DNA from: Actinomadura darangshiensis
Lineage (GTDB): Bacteria > Actinomycetota > Actinomycetes > Streptosporangiales > Streptosporangiaceae
Assembly (NCBI RefSeq): GCF_004349235.1
Contig: NZ_SMKY01000004.1
Span: 24,040-88,039 of the forward strand
Length of the DNA stretch: 64,000 bases
Direction: 5' to 3'
The position numbers and the translations under genes were made by a program. Below, one piece after another: positions 51,153 through 60,072 of this stretch; the first letter of the stretch is position 1, and the number at the start of each line of letters is the position of its first letter. A model generated the notes under the pieces. The model was given only the letters and a program-made list of their open reading frames with translations. It ran no database searches and was not told the DNA's origin.

Positions 51153-51859
51153 GACTCCCCCAGGTAGGCCGCGAGGACGGTCTCGTCGGTCCGGATCGCC
51201 TCGGGCGGGCCGACCGCGATGACCTTCCCGAGGTCGAGCACGTGGACCTCGTCGCACACGCTCATGACCAGCCCCATGTCGTGCTCCACGAGGACGACGG
51301 CGACGCCGTCGCCGGCCAGCGCGCGCAGCAGTTCCGCGAACCGCCGGGTCTCGGCGGCGTCCTGCCCGGCCGCGGGCTCGTCGAGGAGCAGCAGCGCCGG
51401 ACGCACCGCCAGCGCGCGGCCCACCTCGACGAGGCGGGCGACGCCGGTGGGCAGCGTGTCGGCCGGGGCGCCGGCGACCTCGGCCAGCCCGAGCCGGTGG
51501 ACGATGCCGTCGGCGACCCGGCCGGGGTGCCGCCGCGCGGGGCCGAGCTCCGCGGCGACGAGCAGGTTGTCGCGGACGCTCAGCCGGCCGAACGGCTCCA
51601 GCCGCTGGAACGTCCGGGCCAGCCCGCGCCGGGCCCGCCGCGCGGGCCCCATCCGGGTGACGTCCCGGCCGTCGAGCAGGACCCGTCCCGACGAGGGGCG
51701 GCGCAGCCCGGACACGACGTCGAACAGGGTGCTCTTGCCCGCCCCGTTCGGCCCGATCAGGCCGGTGACGCGGCCCCGCTCGGCGGCGAAGCCGACGCCG
51801 TCGAGGGCGAGGTTCCCGCCGTAGGAGACGGTCACGCCCTCAACCTCGAGCGATGCCAC
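51149..51859 (-). CDS. livG: Branched-chain-type ABC transporter ATPase (LivG-like)
   Basis: 236 residues from a GTG at 51859. Walker A GPNGAGKST and Walker B LLLLDEPAAG are present; the signature reads LPTGVARLVEVGRAL, the LivG-type variant of LSGGQ. The start lies 20 bases inside the end of the permease gene, a longer overlap than elsewhere in the operon. No other start fits the conserved N-terminus. Confidence 0.94.
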   Translation of the reverse strand: MASLEVEGVTVSYGGNLALDGVGFAAERGRVTGLIGPNGAGKSTLFDVVSGLRRPSSGRVLLDGRDVTRMGPARRARRGLARTFQRLEPFGRLSVRDNLLVAAELGPARRHPGRVADGIVHRLGLAEVAGAPADTLPTGVARLVEVGRALAVRPALLLLDEPAAGQDAAETRRFAELLRALAGDGVAVVLVEHDMGLVMSVCDEVHVLDLGKVIAVGPPEAIRTDETVLAAYLGES

Positions 51860-53951
51860 GGGCCAGCACCTCCCCGTCCTCGGCGCGCCACGGCCGCCGC
51901 ACGCCCCACCACTCGACCGGGATCTCCGGCTCAGCCGCCGCGCCGCGCCGCGCCGCCGCCCAGCCCCGCAGTGCCAGCGCCCCGGCCAGTGCACCGGCCA
52001 GCAGCAGCCAGCCGTTGACCGCGTCCGCGATCCGCAGCAGCCACGCCAGCGCGAGGACGCAGAGCACGGCGGGCAGGACGACGCGGTCCCGGGCGACGGG
52101 CTCCCACTCGCGGCGGAGCCGGGGCACGAGGCCGTCGGGGCTGTGGCCGAGACCCATGCCGGCCAGGGCGGGCAGGACCGCGACGACGTTCTGCGTCCAG
52201 GACGCCAGGCCGAGCAGGATGTTCGGCCCCACGAACGCCGTACCGGAGAACAGCCCGTTCCCCACGTAGCCGAGGCCGCCGATGACCGCGATGAGGAAGA
52301 TCGGGAGCCCGGCGACGAGGCTGAACTGCTCGGCGGTGATCGTGCGCAGCTGCATGCCGTAGAGCGCGCCGCCGAACCCGGCGATCCCGGCGGCCAGCGC
52401 GAACACCGCCACCCTGGCGGCGAGCAGGTTCCCGCCGAGCGTGGCGTAGGCGGCCTCGCTGTCGCGCAGCGCGATCAGCCGGCGCCCGAACCGGCCGCGG
52501 CGGAGCACGGCCACCCCCAGCGAGACCAGGGCGAGGCAGACGGCGGACAGCACCATCAGCTCGCGCTCGCCGTCCAGCCGCAGGCCGAGGAGCGACGGGC
52601 CGGACACCTCCAGCGACCCCTGGTCGAACATGGAGATCCGCACGCCGAGCACGTCGAAGGACGGCAGGGTGAAGATCCACCGGTCGAGGACGACCGTGAA
52701 CGCCGCCGTGCCGAGCGCCAGGTACACGCCGGACAGGCGCAGCGCCGGCAGCGCGACCAGCGCGCCCACCAGCGCCGAGACCAGGACGGCGACCACCAGC
52801 GCCCACGGCTGCCCGCCCGCGCCGAGGTGCGCCCACACGACCGCGCCAATCCCGGCCATGCTGAGCTGGCACAGCGATATCTGGCCCGCGTAGCCCGCCA
52901 GCGGGACGTAGGACAGCGCGACGATGCCGAGCGGCAGCAGCGGCCCGAGCGTGATGAGGTCCTTGCCCTGCAGGACGGTCGCCAGCACAGCACCGAGCGC
53001 CGCGACCGACGCGGCGAACACCAGCGCTCCGCGCGCCGACGGCGCCGGGACCGGTGCCAGGCGCCGGTCCCGGCCGCGCAGCCGGCGGTGCGGGAACAGC
53101 AGCAGCGCCGCGAACAGCAGCAGCGCGGGCGCGGCCAGCCGCAGCCCGGGGAGGTAGGCGTTCTGCGGCAGGTAGCCGGTCAGGTAGCTCTCCAGGCACC
53201 CGACGACGACCGCGCCGAGGAAGGTCAGCGGCAGGCTGCGCAGCCGTCCGAAGATCGCCGCCGTGTAGGCGCTGACGATCAGCAGGGAGAGCTGCCGGGC
53301 GTCCAGCGCGACCGCAGGCGCGATGAGGATGCCGCCGGCCGCGGCGAGCTGCGTGCCGAGGATCCAGGCGACCCGGTTCGCGCGGACGGGATCGGCGCCG
53401 GTGAGCCCGGCGAGCGCCCGGTCGTCGACGGTCGCGCGCATCTCCGCGCCCGTGCGGGTGCGGTTCAGCAGGGCCCACAGGCCCACTGCGGCCACCACCG
53501 CGACCGCCATCGTGAGGGCCTGGTGCCAGGTGATCGTGACCGGGCCGGCGCGCAGGGGCGCCCGGTCGGCGAAGAAGACCGGCAGCGGCCGGGCCTCGTT
53601 GGGGTTCCAGATCCACCGGGCCGCCGCGATGAGGCCGCTCAGCAGCGCGACCATCATCACCATCCGCTCCACCTCGCCCAGGTGCTGGACGGGGCGCAGC
53701 AGCACCCGCTCGACGAAGAGCCCGAAGGCGGGGGCGAGGACGAGCAGGACCACGGCGAGGGCGACCGGCACCGGCCACCCCCAGCCGGCGGACAGCTGCC
53801 AGTAGGCGAAGGCCGCCAGCATGCCCGCGGCGCCGTGGGCGAAGTTGAACACGCCCGTGGTGACGTAGGTCAGCACCAGCCCGCTTCCGATGACCGCGTA
53901 TATCGCGGCGGTGCTCAGGCCGACGATCCCGAACGCGAGGAACTGCTCCAT
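51840..53951 (-). CDS. Fused LivH-LivM ABC permease
   Basis: 703 residues: residues 1-290 match LivH (starting EQFLAFGIVGLSTAAIYAVI, with TGVFNFAHGAAGM), and about 310-640 match LivM (PLAGYAGQISLCQLSMAGIG, RLSGVYLALGTAAF, and the EAA-like RRLIALRDSEAAYATLGGN). A linker of about 25 residues joins them, and a charged C-terminal tail extends into the LivG start. One chain therefore replaces the usual permease heterodimer. The ATG shares one base with the binding-protein stop. Confidence 0.93.
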   Translation of the reverse strand: MEQFLAFGIVGLSTAAIYAVIGSGLVLTYVTTGVFNFAHGAAGMLAAFAYWQLSAGWGWPVPVALAVVLLVLAPAFGLFVERVLLRPVQHLGEVERMVMMVALLSGLIAAARWIWNPNEARPLPVFFADRAPLRAGPVTITWHQALTMAVAVVAAVGLWALLNRTRTGAEMRATVDDRALAGLTGADPVRANRVAWILGTQLAAAGGILIAPAVALDARQLSLLIVSAYTAAIFGRLRSLPLTFLGAVVVGCLESYLTGYLPQNAYLPGLRLAAPALLLFAALLLFPHRRLRGRDRRLAPVPAPSARGALVFAASVAALGAVLATVLQGKDLITLGPLLPLGIVALSYVPLAGYAGQISLCQLSMAGIGAVVWAHLGAGGQPWALVVAVLVSALVGALVALPALRLSGVYLALGTAAFTVVLDRWIFTLPSFDVLGVRISMFDQGSLEVSGPSLLGLRLDGERELMVLSAVCLALVSLGVAVLRRGRFGRRLIALRDSEAAYATLGGNLLAARVAVFALAAGIAGFGGALYGMQLRTITAEQFSLVAGLPIFLIAVIGGLGYVGNGLFSGTAFVGPNILLGLASWTQNVVAVLPALAGMGLGHSPDGLVPRLRREWEPVARDRVVLPAVLCVLALAWLLRIADAVNGWLLLAGALAGALALRGWAAARRGAAAEPEIPVEWWGVRRPWRAEDGEVLARGIARG

Positions 53952-55324
53952 TACTTGAGGTCGTTCATGCTCTTACCGACGTCGGCGAGGGTCAGCGGCC
54001 TGCCGTAGTCGCCGGTGTACTTGTATGCGGGGGCACTGCACCGGTACGGGCCCTTGTCGGGCTTGAAGCCGGCGGGTTTCCAGCCTTCCGGCGTGGCCTT
54101 CTCGACGTTGAAGCAGGCCAGCGGGACGTCCTGCTTCGACAGATCGACGGGGGCCTGCAGACCGCCGGCGGTCCACGCGGTCTCCTTGCGCGCGGCCTCG
54201 TAGGCGCACTTGCGGGTCAGGTCGTCGCCGCAGGTGGCGGCGGACTTGGCGAACAGCAGCCACGCCGAGAAGGCGCGCAGGGCCACGCTCGTCAGAGCGG
54301 CGTCCGGCGCGTACCGCTTGTACAGGTCCTGGACCTTCTTCGTCGCGGGGTTGCTGGCGGCGGTCTCCAGCGGCTGCAGGCCGCTCAGATCGGCGAAGTT
54401 GTTCTGGAACTTCAGCGACGGCCCCGCCAGCTTGATGAACTGCGGAAGGTAGGCGTTGTTGTTCGCGTCGATCCAGTCGAGCTTGTAGCCGATGCCGGTG
54501 AGGATCTGCTCCAGCTTGGCCAGGCTGGTGAAGTCCCCGTAGAAGATGAGTCCCTTGACGCCCTTGCTCTTGATGGACTGGGCGTAGGGGGTCCAGTCGG
54601 AGACGCCCTGCGCGGGATAGAGGTCGTTGTAGGCGATCTTCCCGCCCATCGCCGTGAGCGCCTCCCGGGCCTGGGCGCCCAGCACGTGGGTGACCGGGGA
54701 GTCGCCCGAGATGATGCCGACGGAGCCCTTCGAGCCGGGGTAGGCGTCCTTCAGCAGCCACTCCCAGTAGCCCTGGTAGCGGTTGTAGGAGACGCCGCCC
54801 GTCTGGCCGAACTGCAGGTCCGAGCCGTTGTTCTGCACCATGCTGACCTGGGCCGGGAAGTCGGGCAGCAGGCAGGACAGCCGGTCCTTGGTGCCCATGC
54901 CGTCGAGCGCGGCGCCGCCGGCGACCAGCGCGAAGTCCTGCTTGCAGGACTCGAGCATCCGCTGCCGGACCTCCATCATCTTGGTGTCGCGGACGTGCGG
55001 GACGAGCTTGCGGCCCTTGACGCCGCCCAGCTCGTTGCACCAGGAGGTGAAGACCTTCGCGGCGTCCGCCAGCTCCGGGTTCTTGGTGAACCCGACGTCG
55101 CTGAAGACGCCGACGCCGATCGAGTCCTTGGTCACCCCCTGGGCCGGCGACTTCGCCGGGCTCCCGGGCCCGCACACGTCCTTGAGGTCGCCGAAGCCCG
55201 CGGACACGGCCGGCTTCTGCCCGCCGCCCTCGGACGCCTGCTCCCCGCCGCTGCCGCTGCGGCCGCATCCGGCGGCGAGCACGGCGACCGCCACGAGGGC
55301 GGCGATGGTCGTCGGCGTTCTCAC
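53951..55324 (-). CDS. ABC transporter substrate-binding lipoprotein (LivJ/K-like)
   Basis: 457 residues from a GTG with GGAGGAG upstream. The lipobox VLAAGC gives lipidation at Cys20. The mature part has the periplasmic binding protein fold type I, with IGVGVFSDVG near residue 70 and a hinge region typical of branched-chain-type binders. It has several cysteines (for example in CNELGG, SCKQDF, SCLLPD, KCAYEA) that could pair as disulphides outside the cell. It leads the transporter operon and should set substrate specificity; ligand unknown. Confidence 0.92.
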   Translation of the reverse strand: MRTPTTIAALVAVAVLAAGCGRSGSGGEQASEGGGQKPAVSAGFGDLKDVCGPGSPAKSPAQGVTKDSIGVGVFSDVGFTKNPELADAAKVFTSWCNELGGVKGRKLVPHVRDTKMMEVRQRMLESCKQDFALVAGGAALDGMGTKDRLSCLLPDFPAQVSMVQNNGSDLQFGQTGGVSYNRYQGYWEWLLKDAYPGSKGSVGIISGDSPVTHVLGAQAREALTAMGGKIAYNDLYPAQGVSDWTPYAQSIKSKGVKGLIFYGDFTSLAKLEQILTGIGYKLDWIDANNNAYLPQFIKLAGPSLKFQNNFADLSGLQPLETAASNPATKKVQDLYKRYAPDAALTSVALRAFSAWLLFAKSAATCGDDLTRKCAYEAARKETAWTAGGLQAPVDLSKQDVPLACFNVEKATPEGWKPAGFKPDKGPYRCSAPAYKYTGDYGRPLTLADVGKSMNDLK

Positions 55325-55521
55325 GGGTCTCCTCCTCGGTGTCCCCGAGCCGCTGCGGAACGGGCGACCACCGGCTCCCGGGTCCCGTACCGCTGCAAGG
55401 AAACTAGCTTCTCACTCATGGAGAATCAAGGATCCGTATTTGTTGAATCACGTGATCAGTGCGGACGGGCGGACCGGTTGACGGCGGCCGCTCCCGCGTG
55501 AGAATCTGCGATTCGGAAACC

Positions 55522-55536
55522 GAGAATCTAATTCTC
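55522..55536. promoter_or_regulatory. Operator of the second regulon, perfect copy, before the CMD/Rieske operon
   Basis: GAGAAT-CTA-ATTCTC, a perfect match to GAGAAY-N3-RTTCTC, lies 20 bases upstream of the CMD-family start. The 232-base gap 55325-55556 also holds a degenerate GGAAAC-N3-CTTCTC element at 55399-55413, nearer the ABC-transporter gene; I see nothing else in it. Confidence 0.65.
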
Positions 55537-55556
55537 CTCAACGAGAGGGGCGGCCC

Positions 55557-56087
55557 ATGCGCCTGCCGCCGCTGCCGGCCGAGCAGTGGGACGAAAACGC
55601 GCGCGCGGCGCTGGCGGTCCTGCTGCCCGAGCACCTGCTCAACCCGCGCGGCGCCGGCAACGCCCTGGCCACGCTCGTGCGCCATCCGCGGCTGACGAAG
55701 CGGTTCCTGCCCTTCAGCGGGTACCTGATGATGCGGTCCACGCTGCCGGACCGGCTCCGCGAACTGGCGATCCTGCGCGTCGCGCGCAGGCGCGGGTGCG
55801 CGTACGAGTGGACCGAGCACGTGAAGCTCGCGACCGAGGCGGGCCTGTCCCCCGACGAGATCGACGCGGCCGGGCGCGGCGAGGCCGGCGGCGCTCTGGA
55901 GGCCGCGGTCCTCGCCGCCGTCGACGAGCTGGAGCGCGACTCCGGCATCTGCGACCGGACCTGGGCCGCGCTCGGCGAGCACCTGGACGAGCGGCAGCTG
56001 ATGGACCTGGTCTTCACGGTCGGGACCTACGCCATGCTCGCGATGGCCTTCAACACCTTCGGCGTCGAGCCCGACAAGGAGAGGTAG
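55557..56087 (+). CDS. Carboxymuconolactone decarboxylase (CMD)/AhpD-like family protein
   Basis: 176 residues. The all-helical CMD fold shows in LRELAILRVARRRGCAYEWTEH, where the ExxxxH motif (Glu and His) is conserved, with one cysteine instead of the CxxC pair of AhpD peroxidases. It is therefore closer to decarboxylase-like or gamma-carboxymuconolactone relatives. GAGAGGGG precedes the ATG. First gene of a four-gene operon; an isomerase, decarboxylase or detoxifying role is possible. Confidence 0.88.
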   Translation: MRLPPLPAEQWDENARAALAVLLPEHLLNPRGAGNALATLVRHPRLTKRFLPFSGYLMMRSTLPDRLRELAILRVARRRGCAYEWTEHVKLATEAGLSPDEIDAAGRGEAGGALEAAVLAAVDELERDSGICDRTWAALGEHLDERQLMDLVFTVGTYAMLAMAFNTFGVEPDKER

Positions 56088-56092
56088 CCCCC

Positions 56093-57391
56093 GTGCCCCA
56101 CTTCGCGAAACCCGAGGCGGGAAGCTGGACCGAGCAGTACCCGGAGCTCGGCACCGGCCCCGTCTCCTACACCGACTCGATCGACCCCGCCCACTACGAG
56201 GCCGAGCGTGCGGCGATCTTCAAGCGGACCTGGCTGAACGTCGGACGCGTGGAGCAGGTGCCGAGGACCGGGTCCTACTTCACCAAGGAGCTCGCCGTCG
56301 CCGACACCTCGCTCATCATCGTGCGGGGCAAGGACAAGGAGGTCCGCGCCTTCCACAACATCTGCCGGCATCGCGGCAACAAGCTCGTGTGGAACGACTA
56401 TCCCGGCGAAGAGGTCAAGGGCGTCTGCCGCCAGTTCACCTGCAAGTACCACGCATGGCGGTACGACCTGGAGGGCCGGCTGACCTTCATCCAGCAGGAG
56501 GAGGAGTTCTTCGGCGTCGACAAGGGCGACTACGGCCTGAAGCAGGTGCGCTGCGAGATCTGGGAGGGGTTCGTCTTCGTCAACCTCGACCCGGGCGCGC
56601 AGCCGCTGGCGGACTACCTCGGCGAGCTGGGCAAGGGCCTGGAGGGCTACCCCTTCCACGAGATGACCGAGGTCTACACCTACCGGGCCGAGATCGGCAG
56701 CAACTGGAAGCTGTTCGTCGACGCGTTCGCCGAGTTCTACCACGCGCCCGTCCTGCACCAGAAGCAGGCGGTCAAGGGCGAGGCCGACAAGCTGTTCAAC
56801 GTCGGCTTCGAGGCGCTGCACTACGAGCTGAGAAGCCCGCACTCGATGATCTCGTCCTGGGGAGGCATGGCGCCGCCCAAGGACCCCTCGATGGTCAAGC
56901 CGATCGAGCGCGCGCTGCGCAGCGGCCTGTTCGGCCCGTGGGACCGTCCCGGCATCGAGGGGCTGGACCCGCTGCCGCCCGGCCTCAACCCGGCGCGGCA
57001 CCGGGCGTGGGGAACCGACTCCTTCACCTTCTTCCCCAACTTCATGCTGCTGGTCTGGGCACCCGGCTGGTACCTGACCTACCACTACTGGCCTACCGCC
57101 GTGGACAGGCACGTCTTCGAGACCAGCCTCCACTTCGTCCCGCCCGCCAACGCCCGCGAGCGCCTGGGCCAGGAACTCGCGGCCGTGACGTTCAAGGAGT
57201 ACGCCCTCCAGGACGCCAACACGCTGGAGGCCACCCAGACCATGCTCAAGAGCCGCGCCGTCACCGAGTTCCCGCTCAACGACCAGGAGATCCTCCTGCG
57301 CAACCTGCACAAGGTCGCCCGCGACCGGGTCGAGGCGCACCGGGTCGACGAGCACAAGGCCGAGGAGGACCTCGATGCCGCTGCCCGCTGA
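56093..57391 (+). CDS. Rieske non-heme iron oxygenase, alpha-subunit type
   Basis: 432 residues from the GTG at 56093, five bases after the CMD stop, with GGAGAGG upstream. Rieske ligands Cys91, His93, Cys117 and His120 (CRH ... CKYH). The mononuclear iron site lies in NWKLFVDAFAEFYHAPVLH. No reductase or beta subunit is adjacent. The next gene overlaps its end by 17 bases and recurs beside such oxygenases as far as I can judge from its size and place. Inferred role: ring hydroxylation or demethylation. Confidence 0.92.
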   Translation: MPHFAKPEAGSWTEQYPELGTGPVSYTDSIDPAHYEAERAAIFKRTWLNVGRVEQVPRTGSYFTKELAVADTSLIIVRGKDKEVRAFHNICRHRGNKLVWNDYPGEEVKGVCRQFTCKYHAWRYDLEGRLTFIQQEEEFFGVDKGDYGLKQVRCEIWEGFVFVNLDPGAQPLADYLGELGKGLEGYPFHEMTEVYTYRAEIGSNWKLFVDAFAEFYHAPVLHQKQAVKGEADKLFNVGFEALHYELRSPHSMISSWGGMAPPKDPSMVKPIERALRSGLFGPWDRPGIEGLDPLPPGLNPARHRAWGTDSFTFFPNFMLLVWAPGWYLTYHYWPTAVDRHVFETSLHFVPPANARERLGQELAAVTFKEYALQDANTLEATQTMLKSRAVTEFPLNDQEILLRNLHKVARDRVEAHRVDEHKAEEDLDAAAR

Positions 57392-57698
57392 CTTCGCCGA
57401 CCTGCGGCCGTACGCGGCCTGGGCCCTTGCCACCGAGCCGGAACGCTACGCCAAGCGGCTGGCCGCCTCCATGGACGAGATGCAGTCCTTCTACGACGCC
57501 GCCTTCGCACGGCTGGAGGACGCGATCGCCTACATCGACTCCTTCCCCTGGGACGACCTGCCCGACGACGCGCGGAGCCTGCTCCACCTCATGCAGTCGC
57601 TGGTCATGGTGTCGTTCCCCGTCGAGGTGTGGAAGCAGCCGCGCGTCCCCGACAGCGGCGCCGCCTACCTCGACCTGATCTCGGAGCCCGTGGTCTAG
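57375..57698 (+). CDS. Small protein of unknown function coupled to the Rieske oxygenase
   Basis: 107 residues, rich in acidic and aromatic residues (FADLRPYAAWALATEPERYA, FPWDDLPDDARSLLHLMQSL). It looks soluble and mostly helical. The ATG lies inside the oxygenase gene (17-base overlap), so the two proteins are made in step. A small partner or stability subunit of the oxygenase is a fair guess; I do not recognise a family. Confidence 0.75.
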   Translation: MPLPADFADLRPYAAWALATEPERYAKRLAASMDEMQSFYDAAFARLEDAIAYIDSFPWDDLPDDARSLLHLMQSLVMVSFPVEVWKQPRVPDSGAAYLDLISEPVV

Positions 57699-57709
57699 AT
57701 GTGGTCCGG

Positions 57710-58933
57710 ATGCTGACCCTGAAGGCGGCCGGGCTGTTCGATCCGGACGCGGGAGAGATCGTCCGGCCGGGGATCCTGCGGGTGGACGGCGACCGCATCG
57801 CCGGGGCCGGGGGCCCACCCGAAGGGGAGGTCGTCGACCTCGGGGACGCGGTCCTGCTGCCCGGCCTGATGGACATGGAGGTCAACCTGCTGATGGGCGG
57901 GCGGGGCGAGCACCCCGTCCGCTCTCCGGTGCAGGACGACCCGCCGCTGCGGATGCTGCGCGCGGTGGGCAACGCCCGCCGGACGCTGCGGGCGGGCTTC
58001 ACCACCGTCCGCAACCTCGGGCTGTTCGTCAAGACCGGCGGCTACCTGCTGGACGTCGCGCTCGGGAAGGCGATCGACGCGGGCTGGATCGACGGCCCGC
58101 GGATCGTCCCGGCCGGGCACGCGATCACCCCGACCGGCGGGCATCTCGACCCGACGATGTTCGCCGCGTTCGCGCCCGGCGTCCTCGACCTGACCGTCGA
58201 GGAGGGCATCGCCAACGGCGTCGACGAGGTCCGCAAGGCCGTCCGCTACCAGATCAAGCACGGCGCCCAGCTGATCAAGGTGTGCTGCTCGGGCGGGGTC
58301 ATGTCGCACACCGGCCTGCCCGGCGCCCAGCACTACTCCGACGAGGAACTGCGCGCGATCGTGGACGAGGCGCATCGGCGCGGGCTGCGGGTCGCCGCGC
58401 ACACCCACGGCGCCGGCGCGGTCCGCGCGGCCGTCGAGGCGGGGATCGACTGCATCGAGCACGGCTTCCTCGTCGACGACGACGCCATCGGGCTGATGGT
58501 CCGGAGCGGGACCTTCCTCGTCCCGACCACGGCCCTCGCCGACGGCATGGACGTCTCCCACGCGGCGCCGGAGCTGCAGGCCAAGGCGGCCGAGATGTTC
58601 CCGCGCGCCCGCACCTCCGTGCTGGCCGCCTATCGGGCCGGCGTGAAGATCGCAGTCGGCACCGACGCCCCGGCGATCCCGCACGGCCGCAACGCCGACG
58701 AACTGGTGGCGCTGGTCAAGCGCGGGTTGAGCCCGCTCGCGGTACTGCGCGCCGCGACCGTCACGGCGGCCGAGCTCCTCGGCGTCACCGACCGCGGCCG
58801 CCTCGCCGAGGGCCTGCTCGCCGACGTCATCGCCGTCCCCGGCGACCCGCTGCGGGACATCACCGTCACGCAGGACGTCCGGTTCGTCATGAAGGGCGGG
58901 AAGGTCTGTGCCGGCCGGGCGCGGGGCCGCTGA
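57710..58933 (+). CDS. Amidohydrolase-family protein with altered HxH motif
   Basis: 407 residues from the ATG at 57710 (a GTG at 57701 is in frame). The fold is imidazolonepropionase/prolidase-like: VAAHTHGAGAVRAA, CIEHGFLVDDDAI and VGTDAPAIPHGRN carry later metal ligands. The first metal motif, normally PGLIDxHxH, reads PGLMDMEVN, so both histidines are replaced (Glu57, Asn59). The other ligands remain, so it may be a single-metal enzyme. It ends the CMD/Rieske operon and could hydrolyse a cyclic intermediate. Confidence 0.85.
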   Translation: MLTLKAAGLFDPDAGEIVRPGILRVDGDRIAGAGGPPEGEVVDLGDAVLLPGLMDMEVNLLMGGRGEHPVRSPVQDDPPLRMLRAVGNARRTLRAGFTTVRNLGLFVKTGGYLLDVALGKAIDAGWIDGPRIVPAGHAITPTGGHLDPTMFAAFAPGVLDLTVEEGIANGVDEVRKAVRYQIKHGAQLIKVCCSGGVMSHTGLPGAQHYSDEELRAIVDEAHRRGLRVAAHTHGAGAVRAAVEAGIDCIEHGFLVDDDAIGLMVRSGTFLVPTTALADGMDVSHAAPELQAKAAEMFPRARTSVLAAYRAGVKIAVGTDAPAIPHGRNADELVALVKRGLSPLAVLRAATVTAAELLGVTDRGRLAEGLLADVIAVPGDPLRDITVTQDVRFVMKGGKVCAGRARGR

Positions 58934-58969
58934 TCCGCGAGCCCCGCGCCCGGCGGCGCCCCGCGCCGG

Positions 58970-59962
58970 TCACCCGCGGTCAGCGCCGGGACCTTCGGGT
59001 TCCGCGGGGACGATCAGGACCTTGCCGGCCGAGCCGCGGCCCGCGACGGCGGCGAGCGCGCCGGCCGCGTCCTCCAGCGGGTAGACGGCGTGGACGTGCG
59101 GCTCCAGGCCGCCGCTCAGGAACAGCCGGGCCAGCTCGGCGCGGCTCCGCGCGAGCGCCTCGCGGTCGTGCCGGGCCCAGCCGCCGAACTCGAAGCCGCG
59201 CACGCTGATCCCCTTGAGCAGGACGAGGTTGAGCGGGATGCGCGGGATCTCGCCGCCGGCGTAGCCGACCGTCACGTAGCGCCCGCCCCAGCGCAGCGCG
59301 CGGAGCGCGGGCTCGGCGTGCTCCCCGCCGACCGGGTCGAGCACCACGTCCGCGCCGCCCGCGTCGGCCAGGCGGCGCTTCAGGTCGTCGTAGGGCAGGG
59401 CCGCGTCCGCACCCTCGCCAAGGCACAGGGCGCGCTTGCGGGCCGAGGACGCGACCGCGATCACGCGCGCACCGAGCAGGCGTCCCAGTTGGACGGCCGC
59501 AAGCCCTACTCCCCCGGCTGCGCCGAGGACGGCGAGGGTCTCCCCCGCGTGCAGTTCCGCGACGAGCGTGAGTGCGTGGTGGGCGGTGGCGTAGGAGACC
59601 CCGGACGCCGCGGCGGCCCGGAAGTCGGCGTCCGGCTCCAGCGCGGTCAGGCTGGTCGCGGGCGCCAGCACGCGCTGGGCGAAGGCGCCGACGAACACCG
59701 CCCCGGACACCGCGTCGCCGGGGGCGAACCCCTCGACGCCCGGTCCGGCCTGCGTGACCCGTCCCGCGAACTCGCTCCCGGGGGTGAAGGGGACCGGGGC
59801 GGCGACCTGGTAGGCGCCCTGGACGACGAGGATGTCGGCGAAGTTCACCGCGGCGGCCCGCACTTCGACGACGACCTGGCCGGGACCGGCGACCGGTTCG
59901 GGGACCTCGCGCACCCTCAGGCCGGCCAGGGAGCCGGGGGCGGCGCAGCGCAATGCTCTCAC
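58970..59962 (-). CDS. Zinc-independent quinone oxidoreductase-like MDR protein
   Basis: 330 residues. GroES-like N-terminal domain (FTPGSEFAGRVTQAGPGV) and the NADPH motif VLGAAGGVGLAAVQLG; no zinc-binding cysteines, so it belongs with NADPH:quinone reductases/enoyl reductases. The GTG at 59962 follows a TATTCT -10 box (59969-59974, minus strand) by six bases, again suggesting a leaderless mRNA. Divergent from the TetR gene, with the operator between them. Possible role: reduction of an enone or detoxification of a quinone. Confidence 0.9.
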   Translation of the reverse strand: MRALRCAAPGSLAGLRVREVPEPVAGPGQVVVEVRAAAVNFADILVVQGAYQVAAPVPFTPGSEFAGRVTQAGPGVEGFAPGDAVSGAVFVGAFAQRVLAPATSLTALEPDADFRAAAASGVSYATAHHALTLVAELHAGETLAVLGAAGGVGLAAVQLGRLLGARVIAVASSARKRALCLGEGADAALPYDDLKRRLADAGGADVVLDPVGGEHAEPALRALRWGGRYVTVGYAGGEIPRIPLNLVLLKGISVRGFEFGGWARHDREALARSRAELARLFLSGGLEPHVHAVYPLEDAAGALAAVAGRGSAGKVLIVPAEPEGPGADRG

Positions 59963-59967
59963 CTCAC

Positions 59968-59982
59968 GAGAATAACATTCTC
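59968..59982. promoter_or_regulatory. Operator of the second regulon, perfect copy, between QOR and TetR
   Basis: GAGAAT-AAC-ATTCTC, a perfect inverted repeat with 3-base spacer. It overlaps the -10 box of the quinone-oxidoreductase gene and lies upstream of the TetR gene, which makes that TetR the best candidate for the regulator. Confidence 0.7.
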
Positions 59983-60072
59983 CAGTTTGGGAAGTATAGA
60001 TCTCATAATCTTCAAAGGCGAGGCGGCGGAACTGCAGCTGCCGTCCCGAATTCGTGCAGTAAGGTTCTTAAC

